From Nocardia asiatica NBRC 100129 (GTDB taxonomy: Bacteria; Actinomycetota; Actinomycetes; Mycobacteriales; Mycobacteriaceae), in contig NZ_BAFS01000275.1 in NCBI RefSeq assembly GCF_000308415.1, positions 1-61,565 on the forward strand: a stretch of DNA of 61,565 bases, in the 5' to 3' direction. Positions 1 through 8,657 of this stretch are shown here, piece after piece; the first letter of the stretch is position 1, and every line of letters starts with the position of its first letter. The notes under the pieces are model-generated. The model was given only the letters and a program-made list of their open reading frames with translations, ran no database searches and was not told the DNA's origin. A program made the position numbers and the translations under genes.

Positions 1-346
1 AGTAGCCGGGCAGATGCCGAGCCTCCTGGCGCAGCACCTCCGCGGTGAAGGGGCACAGCTGGGTGGGCAGATCGTGTTTGTCCAGCCCCTCGAACGGGCC
101 TGCCACCACGTTGCGCACCAGCACGCCGGGCGCCGCCTCCTGCACGGGCGGAAGGTTCGACGCGGTGGCCCGGGTGAAAATCTCCACTTCGGTGCCGCGC
201 CGGGCCAGCTCGACGGCCGTTTGCAGGACATAGACGTTCATGCCGCCCGCGTCGCCGGTCCCCGGCTGAGCGAGTGGTGAGGTGTGCACCGATAACACGG
301 CGATACGGTTCGGCCGTAGGTCCAGGCGCTGACTCACACTATCCAT
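1..346 (-). CDS. mshA: D-inositol-3-phosphate glycosyltransferase, N-terminal part
   Basis: First committed enzyme of mycothiol synthesis: transfers GlcNAc from UDP-GlcNAc to 1-L-inositol-1-phosphate in the cytosol. About 115 N-terminal residues are visible; the rest lies beyond the left edge. After a short basic lead comes the GT4-family start IAVLSVHTSPLAQPG followed by TGDAGGMNVYV, the glycine-rich donor/acceptor loop that is diagnostic for MshA. The ATG at 344-346 gives the usual short N-terminus. Its neighbours match the M. tuberculosis mshA (Rv0486) region, which supports the call. Identification is firm; only the missing C-terminus is unknown. Confidence 0.93.
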   Translation of the reverse strand, partial: MDSVSQRLDLRPNRIAVLSVHTSPLAQPGTGDAGGMNVYVLQTAVELARRGTEVEIFTRATASNLPPVQEAAPGVLVRNVVAGPFEGLDKHDLPTQLCPFTAEVLRQEARHLPGY

Positions 347-423
347 AGTGCACGTTGCGTTCCCCGGCCCAGACACGCTATCCGCGGCAAGTGAGAGCTA
401 TCACACGGCAGACATGACACCGA

Positions 424-1245
424 TCACAGCATGTCGATGAACGCGCGAACCTCGGCGACGAACCGCGACCTGTCCTCGATGAACAGGCCGTGCTGGGCGT
501 CTTCCCAGAACGACGCGCGCGCGTTCGGAACGGTGTCGGCGATCCAGCGCCCGTTCTCGATCGGGACGACCCGATCGGCGGTCCCGTGCAGGACGAGCAC
601 CGGAATGTCAAGCGCGCGCAGCGTCCCGGAGTTGTCGACGGTGCGGTAGAACAGCGCCTTGCGCACCGCGGGCGGGGTGGCGAGACTGGCGCCGAACAGT
701 CGCTGCGCGTCGGGTCCCTTGTCCGCGCCCGGTCCGGTGTTGGCGTTTCCGAACGCACCGAAAGCGCGCACGGCCCGCCCCGCGCTCTCATCGAAGACGC
801 CCGGAATCGCCTCTTGCATCATGCTGCCGGTCGCCGCGCCGGGCACGCCAGGGCCGATGTTCGCCATCGATCCGGTGTAGACGACACCCGCGACGGCGCC
901 CGTGCCGTAGACGGTCAGGTAGTCCGACAGCACGATTCCGCCGTAGGACCAGCCCAGCAGCACCGCGCCGGAGTCGATGCCCTCGGCGGCGAGCACCGCC
1001 GCGACGTCGGCCGCCCAGTTCTTCGGATCGTCGTAGCCCGTCGCGGGCGCGTCGGAGTAGCCGTGGCCGCGCAGGTCGAGGGCGATCACCCGGAAACGCG
1101 CGGCGAGGTCGTCGGCGGCGCCACCCCAGCAACGCAGGTTCGCCGACCAGCCGTGCAGCAGCACCAGCGGACGAGCCTGCGCCGGACCGCTCACCCGGTA
1201 GACGATGTTCGTTCCGTCCGCGCTCACCACGTCCCGAATAGCCAT
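424..1245 (-). CDS. alpha/beta hydrolase
   Basis: Predicted 273-residue alpha/beta-hydrolase fold protein, cytosolic, substrate unknown. Seen: an LLHGWSANLRCWGG oxyanion-hole region near residues 30-43, a DLRGHGYS strand, a nucleophile elbow GWSYGG, a VLHGTADRVVP acid region late in the chain and a C-terminal QHGLFIED histidine segment. The ATG at 1243-1245 is preferred over an upstream extension because homology-like sequence begins with MAIRDVVSADGT and the extension would run into the divergent SDR promoter. The chloroperoxidase-like subgroup (GWSYGG) is a reasonable guess, but no substrate can be inferred. Confidence 0.85.
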   Translation of the reverse strand: MAIRDVVSADGTNIVYRVSGPAQARPLVLLHGWSANLRCWGGAADDLAARFRVIALDLRGHGYSDAPATGYDDPKNWAADVAAVLAAEGIDSGAVLLGWSYGGIVLSDYLTVYGTGAVAGVVYTGSMANIGPGVPGAATGSMMQEAIPGVFDESAGRAVRAFGAFGNANTGPGADKGPDAQRLFGASLATPPAVRKALFYRTVDNSGTLRALDIPVLVLHGTADRVVPIENGRWIADTVPNARASFWEDAQHGLFIEDRSRFVAEVRAFIDML

Positions 1246-1318
1246 GCCACTCAGGCTAACGGTGATCCCGGTAACCGCACCGGGCCCGGCAAACCTCGCG
1301 CACCTAGGATCTACCGGC

Positions 1319-2053
1319 ATGAGCACTCGCACCGCCGTCGTCACCGGAGCCAGCTCGGGGATCGGAGAGGCCACTGCCCGGGAGCTGGCGAAGCAGGGCT
1401 TCCACGTCTACGTCGGCGCCCGCAGGCTGGATCGACTGCGCCGCCTCGCCGGCGAGATCGGCGGCACCGCGGTGGAACTCGACGTCACCTCCGAGGAGTC
1501 CGTGCGCTCGTTCACCGAGGCGGTCGAGCGGGTCGACGTGCTGATCAACAATGCGGGCGGCGCCAAGGGCCTCGCCCCGGTCATCGAGGCCGACCTGGAC
1601 GACTGGCGCTGGATGTGGGAGACGAACGTGCTCGGCACACTGCGCGTCACCAAAGCTCTGCTGCCCAAGCTGATCGCCTCCGGCGACGGGTTGATCGTCA
1701 CCGTCACGTCGGTGGCCGCGCTCACCGCCTACGACAACGGTTCCGGCTACACCTCGGCCAAGCACGCGCAGGCCGTCCTGCATCGCACCCTGCGCGGTGA
1801 GCTGCTCGGTCAGCCGGTGCGGCTGACCGAGATCGCCCCCGGCGCAGTGGAAACCGAGTTCTCGCTGGTTCGCTTCGGCGGCGACGCGGACCGGGCGGCG
1901 AAGGTGTACGAGGGCATCGATCCGCTGGTCGCCCAGGACATCGCGGAGGTCATCGGCTTCGTCGCGTCGCGGCCCGCGCACGTCAACCTGGACCAGATCG
2001 TCATCAAGCCGAGGGACCAAGCGGACGCGGGCCGGTTCGCGCGCCGCACCTGA
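1319..2053 (+). CDS. short-chain dehydrogenase/reductase
   Basis: Classical SDR of 244 residues: NAD(P)-binding TGASSGIG at about residues 8-15, NNAG further on, and a catalytic region with SxnxxYxxxK-type order (YDNGSGYTSAKHA). The oxidised/reduced substrate is unknown. The ATG at 1319 is only 8 nt after a TAGGAT -10-like hexamer (CACCTAGGATCTACCGGC), so the transcript may be leaderless. In M. tuberculosis an SDR (Rv0484c) sits between mshA and the Rv0483 transpeptidase, so this is probably its positional counterpart. It is divergent from the hydrolase on its left. Confidence 0.9.
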   Translation: MSTRTAVVTGASSGIGEATARELAKQGFHVYVGARRLDRLRRLAGEIGGTAVELDVTSEESVRSFTEAVERVDVLINNAGGAKGLAPVIEADLDDWRWMWETNVLGTLRVTKALLPKLIASGDGLIVTVTSVAALTAYDNGSGYTSAKHAQAVLHRTLRGELLGQPVRLTEIAPGAVETEFSLVRFGGDADRAAKVYEGIDPLVAQDIAEVIGFVASRPAHVNLDQIVIKPRDQADAGRFARRT

Positions 2054-2188
2054 CCGTTTCATAGCAGAAGCGAATTACTTTACTCCCACTGCCTGGGTCG
2101 TCCGCGAATCGTTGAGGCTTCGCGGTTCGAACCGAGCCATTAGCATCCGATCGACCACAGGGAACATCGAATGGGAGTGATTCGGCTC

Positions 2189-2647
2189 ATGCTCAAGGGC
2201 TTCAAAGAGTTCGTGATGCGCGGGAACGTCATCGACCTCGCGGTCGCCGTCGTGATGGGCACCGCGTTCACCGCGGTGGTGACGGCGGTGACCAAAGGCG
2301 TCGTCAATCCGCTGCTCGCGGTCTTCGGCAGCACCCACGAACTGGGCCTCGGTGTGCAGCTGATCTCCTCCAAACCCGCCACCTTCATCGCCGTCGGCCC
2401 GATCATCACGGCCGTCGTCGATTTCGTGATGGTCGCCGCGGTGCTGTACTTCGCGCTGATGCTGCCGATGAAGACGATCAAGAACCGCTTCGGCACTCCC
2501 AAGGCCGCCGAGCCCACCGAAATCGAGCTGCTGACCGAGATCCGCGACCTGCTCGCCGAGCGGCACGAGGCGGTCCGGGCCCAGCGCGCCGCCGACCGCG
2601 AAGTCGAAGAGCGCGCGGCCGAAGAACAGGACGCGAAGGCCCGCTAG
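2189..2647 (+). CDS. mscL: large-conductance mechanosensitive channel
   Basis: Homopentameric membrane channel that opens under membrane tension and releases solutes during hypo-osmotic shock. The 152-residue product begins with the family signature MLKGFKEFVMRGNVIDLAV, has the gate helix with VMGTAFTAVVTAV, a short periplasmic loop, a second membrane helix (about residues 68-90) and a charged cytoplasmic helix rich in Glu/Arg/Ala at the C-terminus. ATG 2189 is chosen because the family starts at this MLKGF; an in-frame ATG at 2171 would add six residues. Convergent with the transpeptidase gene, only 6 nt between stops. Confidence 0.95.
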   Translation: MLKGFKEFVMRGNVIDLAVAVVMGTAFTAVVTAVTKGVVNPLLAVFGSTHELGLGVQLISSKPATFIAVGPIITAVVDFVMVAAVLYFALMLPMKTIKNRFGTPKAAEPTEIELLTEIRDLLAERHEAVRAQRAADREVEERAAEEQDAKAR

Positions 2648-2653
2648 TACCGC

Positions 2654-3892
2654 TCAGCGCGCGCCGGCGGGTTGCGGCGGCAGTGGCGTGGCGGAGACCA
2701 CGGCCGACGGCGCGCCCTGCAACGCGGACATGGTCTTCCAGGTGTTCCAGTCGATGGTCCAGTCGTAGAGATCGCCGTCGGCGGCCGAGAGCGGGATCGA
2801 GGTGCCGGTCACCTCGACCGGATCGCCGTAGAGCGCCGTCGGGAAATATGCCTGCGCGTCGCCGGGCGACAGGTTGATGCACCCGTTGGTGACGTTCGCC
2901 GAGCCTTGCGCCGACAGTGATTCCGGGTTGGCGTGGATGAATTCGCCGTTGTTGGATATGCGTACCGCCCAGCGTTCGCGGACATTGGTGTAGTACGGCG
3001 GATTCGACATCATGAAGTCCTCGTACTTCTCGGTCACCACGTGGATGCCGGACCGGGTGACGTTGCGCGGCTCGTTGCCTTCGCCGTAGCTGACCGCGAA
3101 GTCGAACACCGTCCGTCCGTCGCGGACCACCTGCATGCGGTGGCTCGGTGCGTTCGCCTTGACGATCTGGCTGCGGCCGATGCGGAAATCGGTGGTCAGA
3201 TCGGCATCGCCGTAGTTGCCGCCGCCCAGGTCGAGTCCGTAGAGCCGGGCCGAGACGTGCACGCTCGTGCCCGGCGTCCAGTAGTTCTTCGGACGCCAGT
3301 GCAGCCGCGAGCCGTTGTCGTCCGGGAACCAGGCCCACGCGCCTTCGGTCGGCGGATCGGTGGTGACGGTGAGCGCCTTCTCCACCGCCGCCTTGTTCGC
3401 GACGGCGGACTTGAACCGCAGGATGATCGGCGCCGCGATGCCGACCTCCTGGTTGTCGCCGATGTTCAGGGTCGCGGGGACGGTGCTCTCGGGCGCGAGC
3501 GTGCGAAACGAGCCGTCGATCGGGATCGGCTTGCCATCGGTGCCGACCGCGGTGCCCGACCAGGTGTAGGTGGCGCCGTAGCCGAGCGGCTCGGTGATGG
3601 TGTACCCGCGCTTGTCCGGCGCGAGTTCGCCTCGAACCTGCTTGCCCGCGGCGTTGGTCAGCGCGACCTGATCGATCACACCGTCGCTGATCGTGACGGA
3701 GACCGCAGCGGTGGGGTTCACGTTCGTGTCGTCGGCGGCGGGCGTCAACGTCGCCTTGGCGATCGGACCGGCATCGGAGTTCGACCGGGCCGCGTCGCGG
3801 TCTGTCGCGCAGCCGGCCGCCAGGGCGACGACCACCAGCAGGACAGCCGACACCACGGCAACCGATCTGCGGATCATCGGGCGGTGGCTCAC
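2654..3892 (-). CDS. L,D-transpeptidase lipoprotein, LprQ/LdtMt5-like
   Basis: Makes 3-3 peptidoglycan cross-links on the outer face of the membrane. The 412-residue precursor has a basic lead, hydrophobic helix (residues 10-26) and lipobox LAAGC with lipid-anchored Cys28. Two Ig-like domains follow, then a YkuD catalytic domain with His320 (FIHANPESL) and catalytic Cys338 in NVTNGCINLSP. The usual SHGC is TNGC here. Location beside murB matches M. tuberculosis Rv0483 (lprQ, LdtMt5) next to Rv0482 murB, so this is most likely its orthologue. The ATG at 3892 gives a normal lipoprotein signal. Confidence 0.9.
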   Translation of the reverse strand: MSHRPMIRRSVAVVSAVLLVVVALAAGCATDRDAARSNSDAGPIAKATLTPAADDTNVNPTAAVSVTISDGVIDQVALTNAAGKQVRGELAPDKRGYTITEPLGYGATYTWSGTAVGTDGKPIPIDGSFRTLAPESTVPATLNIGDNQEVGIAAPIILRFKSAVANKAAVEKALTVTTDPPTEGAWAWFPDDNGSRLHWRPKNYWTPGTSVHVSARLYGLDLGGGNYGDADLTTDFRIGRSQIVKANAPSHRMQVVRDGRTVFDFAVSYGEGNEPRNVTRSGIHVVTEKYEDFMMSNPPYYTNVRERWAVRISNNGEFIHANPESLSAQGSANVTNGCINLSPGDAQAYFPTALYGDPVEVTGTSIPLSAADGDLYDWTIDWNTWKTMSALQGAPSAVVSATPLPPQPAGAR

Positions 3893-3960
3893 TTGGTCGA
3901 ATCTACGCGCGGCGCGCGGTCCGAGCCGTCGTCGCAGCGTGTGGTGAAGACCTCAGCGCG

Positions 3961-5055
3961 TCAAAGGGTGACCCCGACGGTGACCGGTTCCGGCTCCAGC
4001 GTGATCCCGAAGCGCTCGGCCACGCCGTCGCGCACCGTCCTGGCCAGCGCCACCAAGTCGGCCGCCGTGGCGGCGCCTCGATTGGTCAGCGCCAGCGTGT
4101 GTTTCGTCGACAGCCGGGCGGGCGCCTCGGCGCCGGGAAAGCCTTTGGCGAAACCCGCCCGCTCGATGAGCCAGCCCGCGGAGAACTTCACCCCGTCCGG
4201 CGCCGGATAGGTCGGCACCGTGGCGGAGCCCACGTGAGCGGCGATCGCGGCGCGCACCTGCGCCACCCGCTCCGGGGCGACCACGGGGTTGGTGAAGAAC
4301 GAGCCCGCGCTCCAGGTGTCGTGGTCGGCGGGATCGAGCACCATGCCCTTGCCCGCGCGCAACCGCAGCACCGCGTCCCTGACCTGCGCGGCGGGCCGGG
4401 ACTCGCCGTCCGCCGCGCCGACCGCCGAGGCCAGTTCGCCGTACCGCAGCGGCACGCTGGAACCGTCGGCGCGCAGCGCGAACTCGACCGCGAGCACGAC
4501 CGCGTCGGCACGGTGCTTGAGCACGCTGGTGCGGTACCCGAACCCGAGTTCGACGGGCTCGACCCACCGGGTCTCCCCGGTGGCCCGGTCCAGCAGGCGC
4601 ACCCGGCGCAGCAGGTTCGCCACCTCGGCCCCGTAGGCACCCACGTTCTGCACCGGCGTCGCGCCCGCGGAGCCGGGAATGCCGGACAGGCACTCCAATC
4701 CGCCGAGACCGGCGGCTACCGTCGCACGCACCACGGCGTCCCAGTTCGCGCCCGCCTCGGCGAGCACGCCGCCGTCGCGGATCTCGACGCCGGTGGTGGC
4801 GACCCGGACCACCACGCCGTCGAAGCCGTCGTCGCCGATGAGCAGATTGGAGCCACCCGCGAGCAGCAGCACCGGGATGCCCGCAGCGTCCAGCGCGCGC
4901 ACCGAGGCGACCAGGGCCTCGGTGGTCGCGCATTCGGCCACCAGCGCAGGCCCGCCGACCCGCAGTGTGGTCAGCTCCGCCAGCCGCACGTCGGCGCGCA
5001 GCCGCGCACCGGTGTCGGCGAGGATGTCCGACGGCACCACTCGTGAAGTTCGCAC
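3961..5055 (-). CDS. murB: UDP-N-acetylenolpyruvoylglucosamine reductase
   Basis: FAD enzyme that reduces UDP-GlcNAc-enolpyruvate to UDP-MurNAc with NADPH in the cytosolic stage of peptidoglycan synthesis. Seen: FAD-binding LLAGGSNLLIGDDGFDGVV, the SGIPGSAGATPVQNVGAYG loop, the YRTSVLK motif with catalytic Tyr region, and GSFFTNPVV with the catalytic serine. The GTG at 5053-5055 gives 364 residues, the expected family size; further upstream the reading frame is open only because it crosses a direct repeat (see repeat at 5018-5213). It is placed head-to-head with the DUF2505 pair, as in M. tuberculosis Rv0482/Rv0481c. Confidence 0.93.
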   Translation of the reverse strand: MRTSRVVPSDILADTGARLRADVRLAELTTLRVGGPALVAECATTEALVASVRALDAAGIPVLLLAGGSNLLIGDDGFDGVVVRVATTGVEIRDGGVLAEAGANWDAVVRATVAAGLGGLECLSGIPGSAGATPVQNVGAYGAEVANLLRRVRLLDRATGETRWVEPVELGFGYRTSVLKHRADAVVLAVEFALRADGSSVPLRYGELASAVGAADGESRPAAQVRDAVLRLRAGKGMVLDPADHDTWSAGSFFTNPVVAPERVAQVRAAIAAHVGSATVPTYPAPDGVKFSAGWLIERAGFAKGFPGAEAPARLSTKHTLALTNRGAATAADLVALARTVRDGVAERFGITLEPEPVTVGVTL

Positions 5056-5213
5056 GCCACACGGTAGCGTGCGCGCGAACGGCGACACGCTGCTGTATTC
5101 ATCTCGTCGGCAGATCAGGGCACCGACGCCCACAACGCACGTCATCCAGCCCGCGAGCAGGTCGGATGCCACCACTCGTGGAGCAGGAGCGCCGCACGGT
5201 AGCGTGTGCACTC
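5018..5213 (+). repeat. direct repeat spanning murB start and DUF2505 promoter
   Basis: Two ungapped copies, 135 nt apart, at 5018-5073 and 5153-5208; by hand about 43 of 56 bases agree. Copy 1 is the start region of murB; copy 2 carries the promoter of the DUF2505 gene at 5214. Both contain CACCACTCGTG and CACGGTAGCGTG. The second copy places TAGCGT exactly 8 nt before the DUF2505 ATG. Confidence 0.75.
5200..5213 (+). promoter_or_regulatory. leaderless-type -10 element of first DUF2505 gene
   Basis: TAGCGT at 5200-5205 fits the actinobacterial TANNNT -10 consensus and lies 8 nt before the ATG. The second DUF2505 gene has TAACGT at 5807-5812 with the same 8-nt gap and the shared context GTAnCGTGTGC. 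This predicts transcription starting at or just before the ATG in both genes. Confidence 0.5.
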
Positions 5214-5699
5214 ATGGCTACACCGCTGGCGTACACGGCCCGTTACTCTCATCCGCCCGCCGCGGTGCGCGCGGCGTTCGCGAACGACCAGTACTGGAAG
5301 GACCGTATCGCGCAGGTCGGCGGACCCAACGCCCGGCTCGGATCCGTCACGGTCAGCGGTGACCAGGTGCGTGTCGAGATGGTCCAGGCCATCGCCGCCG
5401 AGCAGCTGCCCCCCGCGATCACCGCGGTGCGCCCCGGCGATCTGATCATCCCGCGCGTCGAGGACTGGAGCGGGGATCGCGCCACCTTCGAAGCCCGCGT
5501 CGAGGGCGCGCCCGCCGAGGTGCGCGGGACCATCACGCTGACCGCCGACGGCTCCGGCTCCGTCGCCACCACCGACGGCACCATCGAGGTGAAGATCCCG
5601 CTGTTCGGCGGCAAGATCGAGAAGGCGATCGCCGAGCACCTCACCGAGCTGCTGAAGAACGAGGCGGAATTCACCGGCGACTGGCTCGCGGCGCACTGA
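5214..5699 (+). CDS. DUF2505 family protein (first of tandem pair)
   Basis: 161 residues, no membrane segment; a START/SRPBCC-like fold is typical for the family, suggesting a hydrophobic-ligand pocket, but no function is established. It begins MATPLAYTARYSHPPAAVRAAF and ends in AEFTGDWLAAH. M. tuberculosis Rv0481c occupies the same place beside murB. It shares its overall plan (TARYS start, DYW-like NDQYWKDR, xEAEFTxxWL end) with the next gene and is presumably a duplicate. ATG 5214 is fixed by the -10 element 8 nt upstream. Confidence 0.88.
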   Translation: MATPLAYTARYSHPPAAVRAAFANDQYWKDRIAQVGGPNARLGSVTVSGDQVRVEMVQAIAAEQLPPAITAVRPGDLIIPRVEDWSGDRATFEARVEGAPAEVRGTITLTADGSGSVATTDGTIEVKIPLFGGKIEKAIAEHLTELLKNEAEFTGDWLAAH

Positions 5700-5820
5700 T
5701 CCGGACCGCGCGGACCCGCACTGTGCCACGTCACACCGTGCGGTCCGCGCGTTCGTGTCCCGTCCGCACTCCACCCGCCCGTCGAGGTCCGCGCCGTCGG
5801 ACCCAGTAACGTGTGCGCCC

Positions 5821-6342
5821 ATGGCACGCCGATTGGACTACTCCGCCCGCTATCCGCTGCACACCACAAAAGAGCTGTACGCGGCGCTGTCGAACCGCGA
5901 CTACTGGGACGCGCGGATGGAAGAGATGCGGAAGTACTCCCCCGGCAACGAGGTGGTCCGGCTGGAAGCGGGCGACGGCGGCCTCGACGTCGAACTGAAC
6001 CACATCCTGCCCCGCGACATGCTGCCGGAGATTGCCCAGACGGTCATGCGCAAGGACATGGTGATCACCCGCAAGGAGACCTACAGCCCGTTCGCCGCGG
6101 AGGAGATCACCGGCAAGTACTCGGCTTCCATTCCCGCGGGGCCGGGCAGCCTCGGCGGCACCATCCGCCTGTTCCCCACCGAGACCGGCTGCACCATGCG
6201 CTTCTCCTCGGAGGCGAAGGTGTTCATCCCCATGGTCGGACCGCGCCTGGAGCAGCTGATGCTGGTGAACCTGGTCGACCTGTTCCGCGGCGAGGCCGAG
6301 TTCACGGTCAAGTGGTTGGAAGAACAGCGCCCCACTCGCTGA
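5821..6342 (+). CDS. DUF2505 family protein (second of tandem pair)
   Basis: 173-residue paralogue of the preceding gene: MARRLDYSARYPLHTTKELY at the start, SNRDYWDARM, and FRGEAEFTVKWLEE at the end. Predicted soluble SRPBCC-like ligand-binding fold; role unknown. It has its own TAACGT -10 element 8 nt upstream, so the two copies are probably separately transcribed from similar promoters. Its last 31 nt overlap the proposed start of the methyltransferase gene. Confidence 0.88.
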   Translation: MARRLDYSARYPLHTTKELYAALSNRDYWDARMEEMRKYSPGNEVVRLEAGDGGLDVELNHILPRDMLPEIAQTVMRKDMVITRKETYSPFAAEEITGKYSASIPAGPGSLGGTIRLFPTETGCTMRFSSEAKVFIPMVGPRLEQLMLVNLVDLFRGEAEFTVKWLEEQRPTR

Positions 6343-7118
6343 CCGGACCGGTCGGCAACATCACCCGTGGCACCACCGCCGTCAACCGTCTCCGCCGCAG
6401 CGACCGCTGGCTGATCAACGACGAACTCGTCGCCGAGCGACTGGGCGGCGCGCCCGATCCGCTCGTGGTCGACCTCGGGTACGGCGCGAGCCCGTGGACG
6501 ACGTTCGAGCTGGCCGCGCGGCTGCGCACGGTGCGAGCGGACGTGCGGGTGGTCGGACTCGAGATCGACCCGCAGCGCGTGGTGCCGGGTCGCGACGGCG
6601 TCGCCTTCGCACGCGGCGGCTTCGAGCTGGCCGGGCTGCGGCCGGTGCTGGTACGGGCCTTCAACGTGCTGCGGCAGTATCCCGAATCGGCGGTCCCGCA
6701 GGCGTGGGCGACCGTCCTGGCGGGGCTGGCGCCGGGTGGGCTGCTGGTCGAGGGCACCTGTGACGAATTGGGCAGACGCTGCGCGTGGGTGCTGCTCGAC
6801 CGGAACGGGCCGCGCTCGCTCACGCTGGCCTGGGACCCGTTCGCCGTCGAGCGTCCCTCCGATCTCGCCGAACGCCTGCCGAAGGCGCTGATCCACCGCA
6901 ACGTTCCCGGTGAGCCGATCCACGCGCTGCTCGCCGCCGCGGATCGCGCCTGGGCCCACGCGGCGCCGATGGCGCCTTTCGGCCCGCGGATCCGCTGGCG
7001 GGCTGCGGCGCAGGCGCTGCGCGCGGAAGGTCTCCCGATCCGCCACTATCGTCGCCGCCTGCGCGACAACGTGCTCTCGGTGCCATGGCAGGCCGTCGCA
7101 CCGCTCGGGACCCGCTGA
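6312..7118 (+). CDS. class I SAM-dependent methyltransferase-like protein
   Basis: About 268 residues. A Rossmann-type motif I, PLVVDLGYGASPWTTFELA, is followed by an acidic strand VVGLEIDP, as in class I methyltransferases. The C-terminal half (LPKALIHRNVPGEPIHALL onwards) is unassigned. There is no ATG in the open frame near the start; the best start is GTG at 6312, giving a 31-nt overlap with the DUF2505 gene and implying translational coupling. The substrate is unknown. Confidence 0.75.
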   Translation: MVGRTAPHSLTGPVGNITRGTTAVNRLRRSDRWLINDELVAERLGGAPDPLVVDLGYGASPWTTFELAARLRTVRADVRVVGLEIDPQRVVPGRDGVAFARGGFELAGLRPVLVRAFNVLRQYPESAVPQAWATVLAGLAPGGLLVEGTCDELGRRCAWVLLDRNGPRSLTLAWDPFAVERPSDLAERLPKALIHRNVPGEPIHALLAAADRAWAHAAPMAPFGPRIRWRAAAQALRAEGLPIRHYRRRLRDNVLSVPWQAVAPLGTR

Positions 7119-7143
7119 CCAGAAGTCATGTCCGCGAGTTTCG

Positions 7144-7758
7144 TCACGCTACGGCAAGCGCCCGGTACACGCGTCCGGCGGCACGCGGCGACAAGCGCGC
7201 CCCCGCCTCGGTGATCTCCGCGCCCGCGCACCGGTCGATGGCGACCGCGTCGGCGACCACCTCGTCCAACGCGGCCTGCCCGATGTCGCCCTCGGCCAAG
7301 TCGAGCACTGTGCGCACCGGTGTCGTCACCAGGAAGGCGCCCGCCGACTCCACCTCCGCACCGGCCAGCACACGACGCACCACCACCAGCCGGGGTGTCA
7401 CCGGCGGCCGTCCGGCGCGCACGGAGAGGTGCAGGAACCTCGGGCGCAGGCTGCCGAGCCCGTGCAGCTCCGCCGCGCTGTGGTGGGAGACGACCGAAGC
7501 GCCGTCGAACCAGGCCGCCCACATCGCGTATTCGTCGAGCGGCCCCTCCGGCCACCCGGCCAACCGCAGCATGCCGACCCCGGCCCTGGTCACCGAACCG
7601 TCGCCGAGGCCCGCCCGCACGCGTGCCCCGCAACCCGTGCGCAGCACCTGCCGAGTAGTGAAGAAACCGGCGTGCCGACCGGCCCAGCGGCGCAGAACAC
7701 GCCATCCTTGTTCCGCGGATCCGATCGCGCGGCTTGCCGCATCGCCAGCCATGGGCAT
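7144..7758 (-). CDS. AbiEi-type (type IV) antitoxin-like protein
   Basis: 204 residues with an N-terminal winged-helix-like part (WAGRHAGFFTTRQVLRTG) and a C-terminal part with VVSHHSAAELHGLGSL, the order seen in AbiEi/type IV antitoxin-like proteins. No nucleotidyltransferase partner of AbiEii type is next to it, so it may act as a solitary regulator rather than an antitoxin. Two in-frame ATGs (7758 and 7752) are equally possible. Divergent from the LmeA-like gene; the 93-nt gap must hold both promoters. Confidence 0.65.
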   Translation of the reverse strand: MPMAGDAASRAIGSAEQGWRVLRRWAGRHAGFFTTRQVLRTGCGARVRAGLGDGSVTRAGVGMLRLAGWPEGPLDEYAMWAAWFDGASVVSHHSAAELHGLGSLRPRFLHLSVRAGRPPVTPRLVVVRRVLAGAEVESAGAFLVTTPVRTVLDLAEGDIGQAALDEVVADAVAIDRCAGAEITEAGARLSPRAAGRVYRALAVA

Positions 7759-7851
7759 CAGGCTACGCTCGGATTTTGTGCTTCATGTCACATTCGAACC
7801 CCTCACTGCCTCCACAGAGACGGCACAGAAAGGTCGGGAAGAATTTTCGCC

Positions 7852-8574
7852 ATGAGTACGAACGCACCATCCACCTCGACGATCAACCGGCGGGCCCTGC
7901 TGATCGCCCTGACCGTGGTGGCGGTTCTGCTCGCCACGGTCCTGGTCGGCGGCGAGGCCTACGCCAGGCACAGGGTGTCGAGCTGCATCAGTTCGCAGTT
8001 CGAGAAAGAGATGGGGTCGAAGATCGACGTGAGCTTCGGTCCCAAGCCGATGCTGATCACCTGGGTCGATGGCAAGGTGCCCTCGGTGCGAGTGGACAGC
8101 GCCGACACCAAGTTCGGCCCCGCTGTGGGCATGGTGGTGCACTCCGTCTTCCGCGACGTCGACGTGCACGACCCGAACGGCGCCGTGATCGACAGCTCCT
8201 CCGCCGACGTCACATGGAGCAACGAAGGCATCAAAGAGACCCTCGGCGGGATGGTCAGCGGTGTGACCTCCTCGGCGAGCACGGGCATGCTCACCCTCTC
8301 GGTGCTCGGCGGTCTCGCCGAACTCCAGCTGAAGCCGCAGCTGGTGAACGGCGCGGTGCAGGTGGAGACGATGTCGGCCGAACTGCTCGGCATCGGCCTG
8401 CCCGCCGATCTGGTGCAGAGCATCGTCGACATCTTCACCGAGAGCCTGCAGAGCTACCCGCTCGGCCTGACGGCGACCGAGGTGAAGGTCACCGACTCGG
8501 GCGTCGAGGTGCGGCTGGCAGGTGGGCGGACCCAGCTCGAGCCGGCGGGCGACAGCTCCGACGCGCGCTGCTGA
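7852..8574 (+). CDS. LmeA family (DUF2993) phospholipid-binding protein
   Basis: 240 residues with a single N-terminal membrane anchor (residues 16-36, LLIALTVVAVLLATVLVGG) and an extracytoplasmic DUF2993 domain. In mycobacteria LmeA binds phosphoinositides and affects lipomannan/lipoarabinomannan elongation; the same kind of role is inferred here, not shown. The ATG at 7852 puts the hydrophobic segment at the usual distance from the N-terminus. Cysteines at both ends of the mature part (SSCISS and terminal ARC) may pair. Confidence 0.8.
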   Translation: MSTNAPSTSTINRRALLIALTVVAVLLATVLVGGEAYARHRVSSCISSQFEKEMGSKIDVSFGPKPMLITWVDGKVPSVRVDSADTKFGPAVGMVVHSVFRDVDVHDPNGAVIDSSSADVTWSNEGIKETLGGMVSGVTSSASTGMLTLSVLGGLAELQLKPQLVNGAVQVETMSAELLGIGLPADLVQSIVDIFTESLQSYPLGLTATEVKVTDSGVEVRLAGGRTQLEPAGDSSDARC

Positions 8575-8657
8575 ACGTGCGGCATCGCAACGTCTTCGAG
8601 CGTTGCGCGGGTGCTCCGAGGCGAACCTCCTGCCCGTCAACGGATTCCGGCGGCCGG

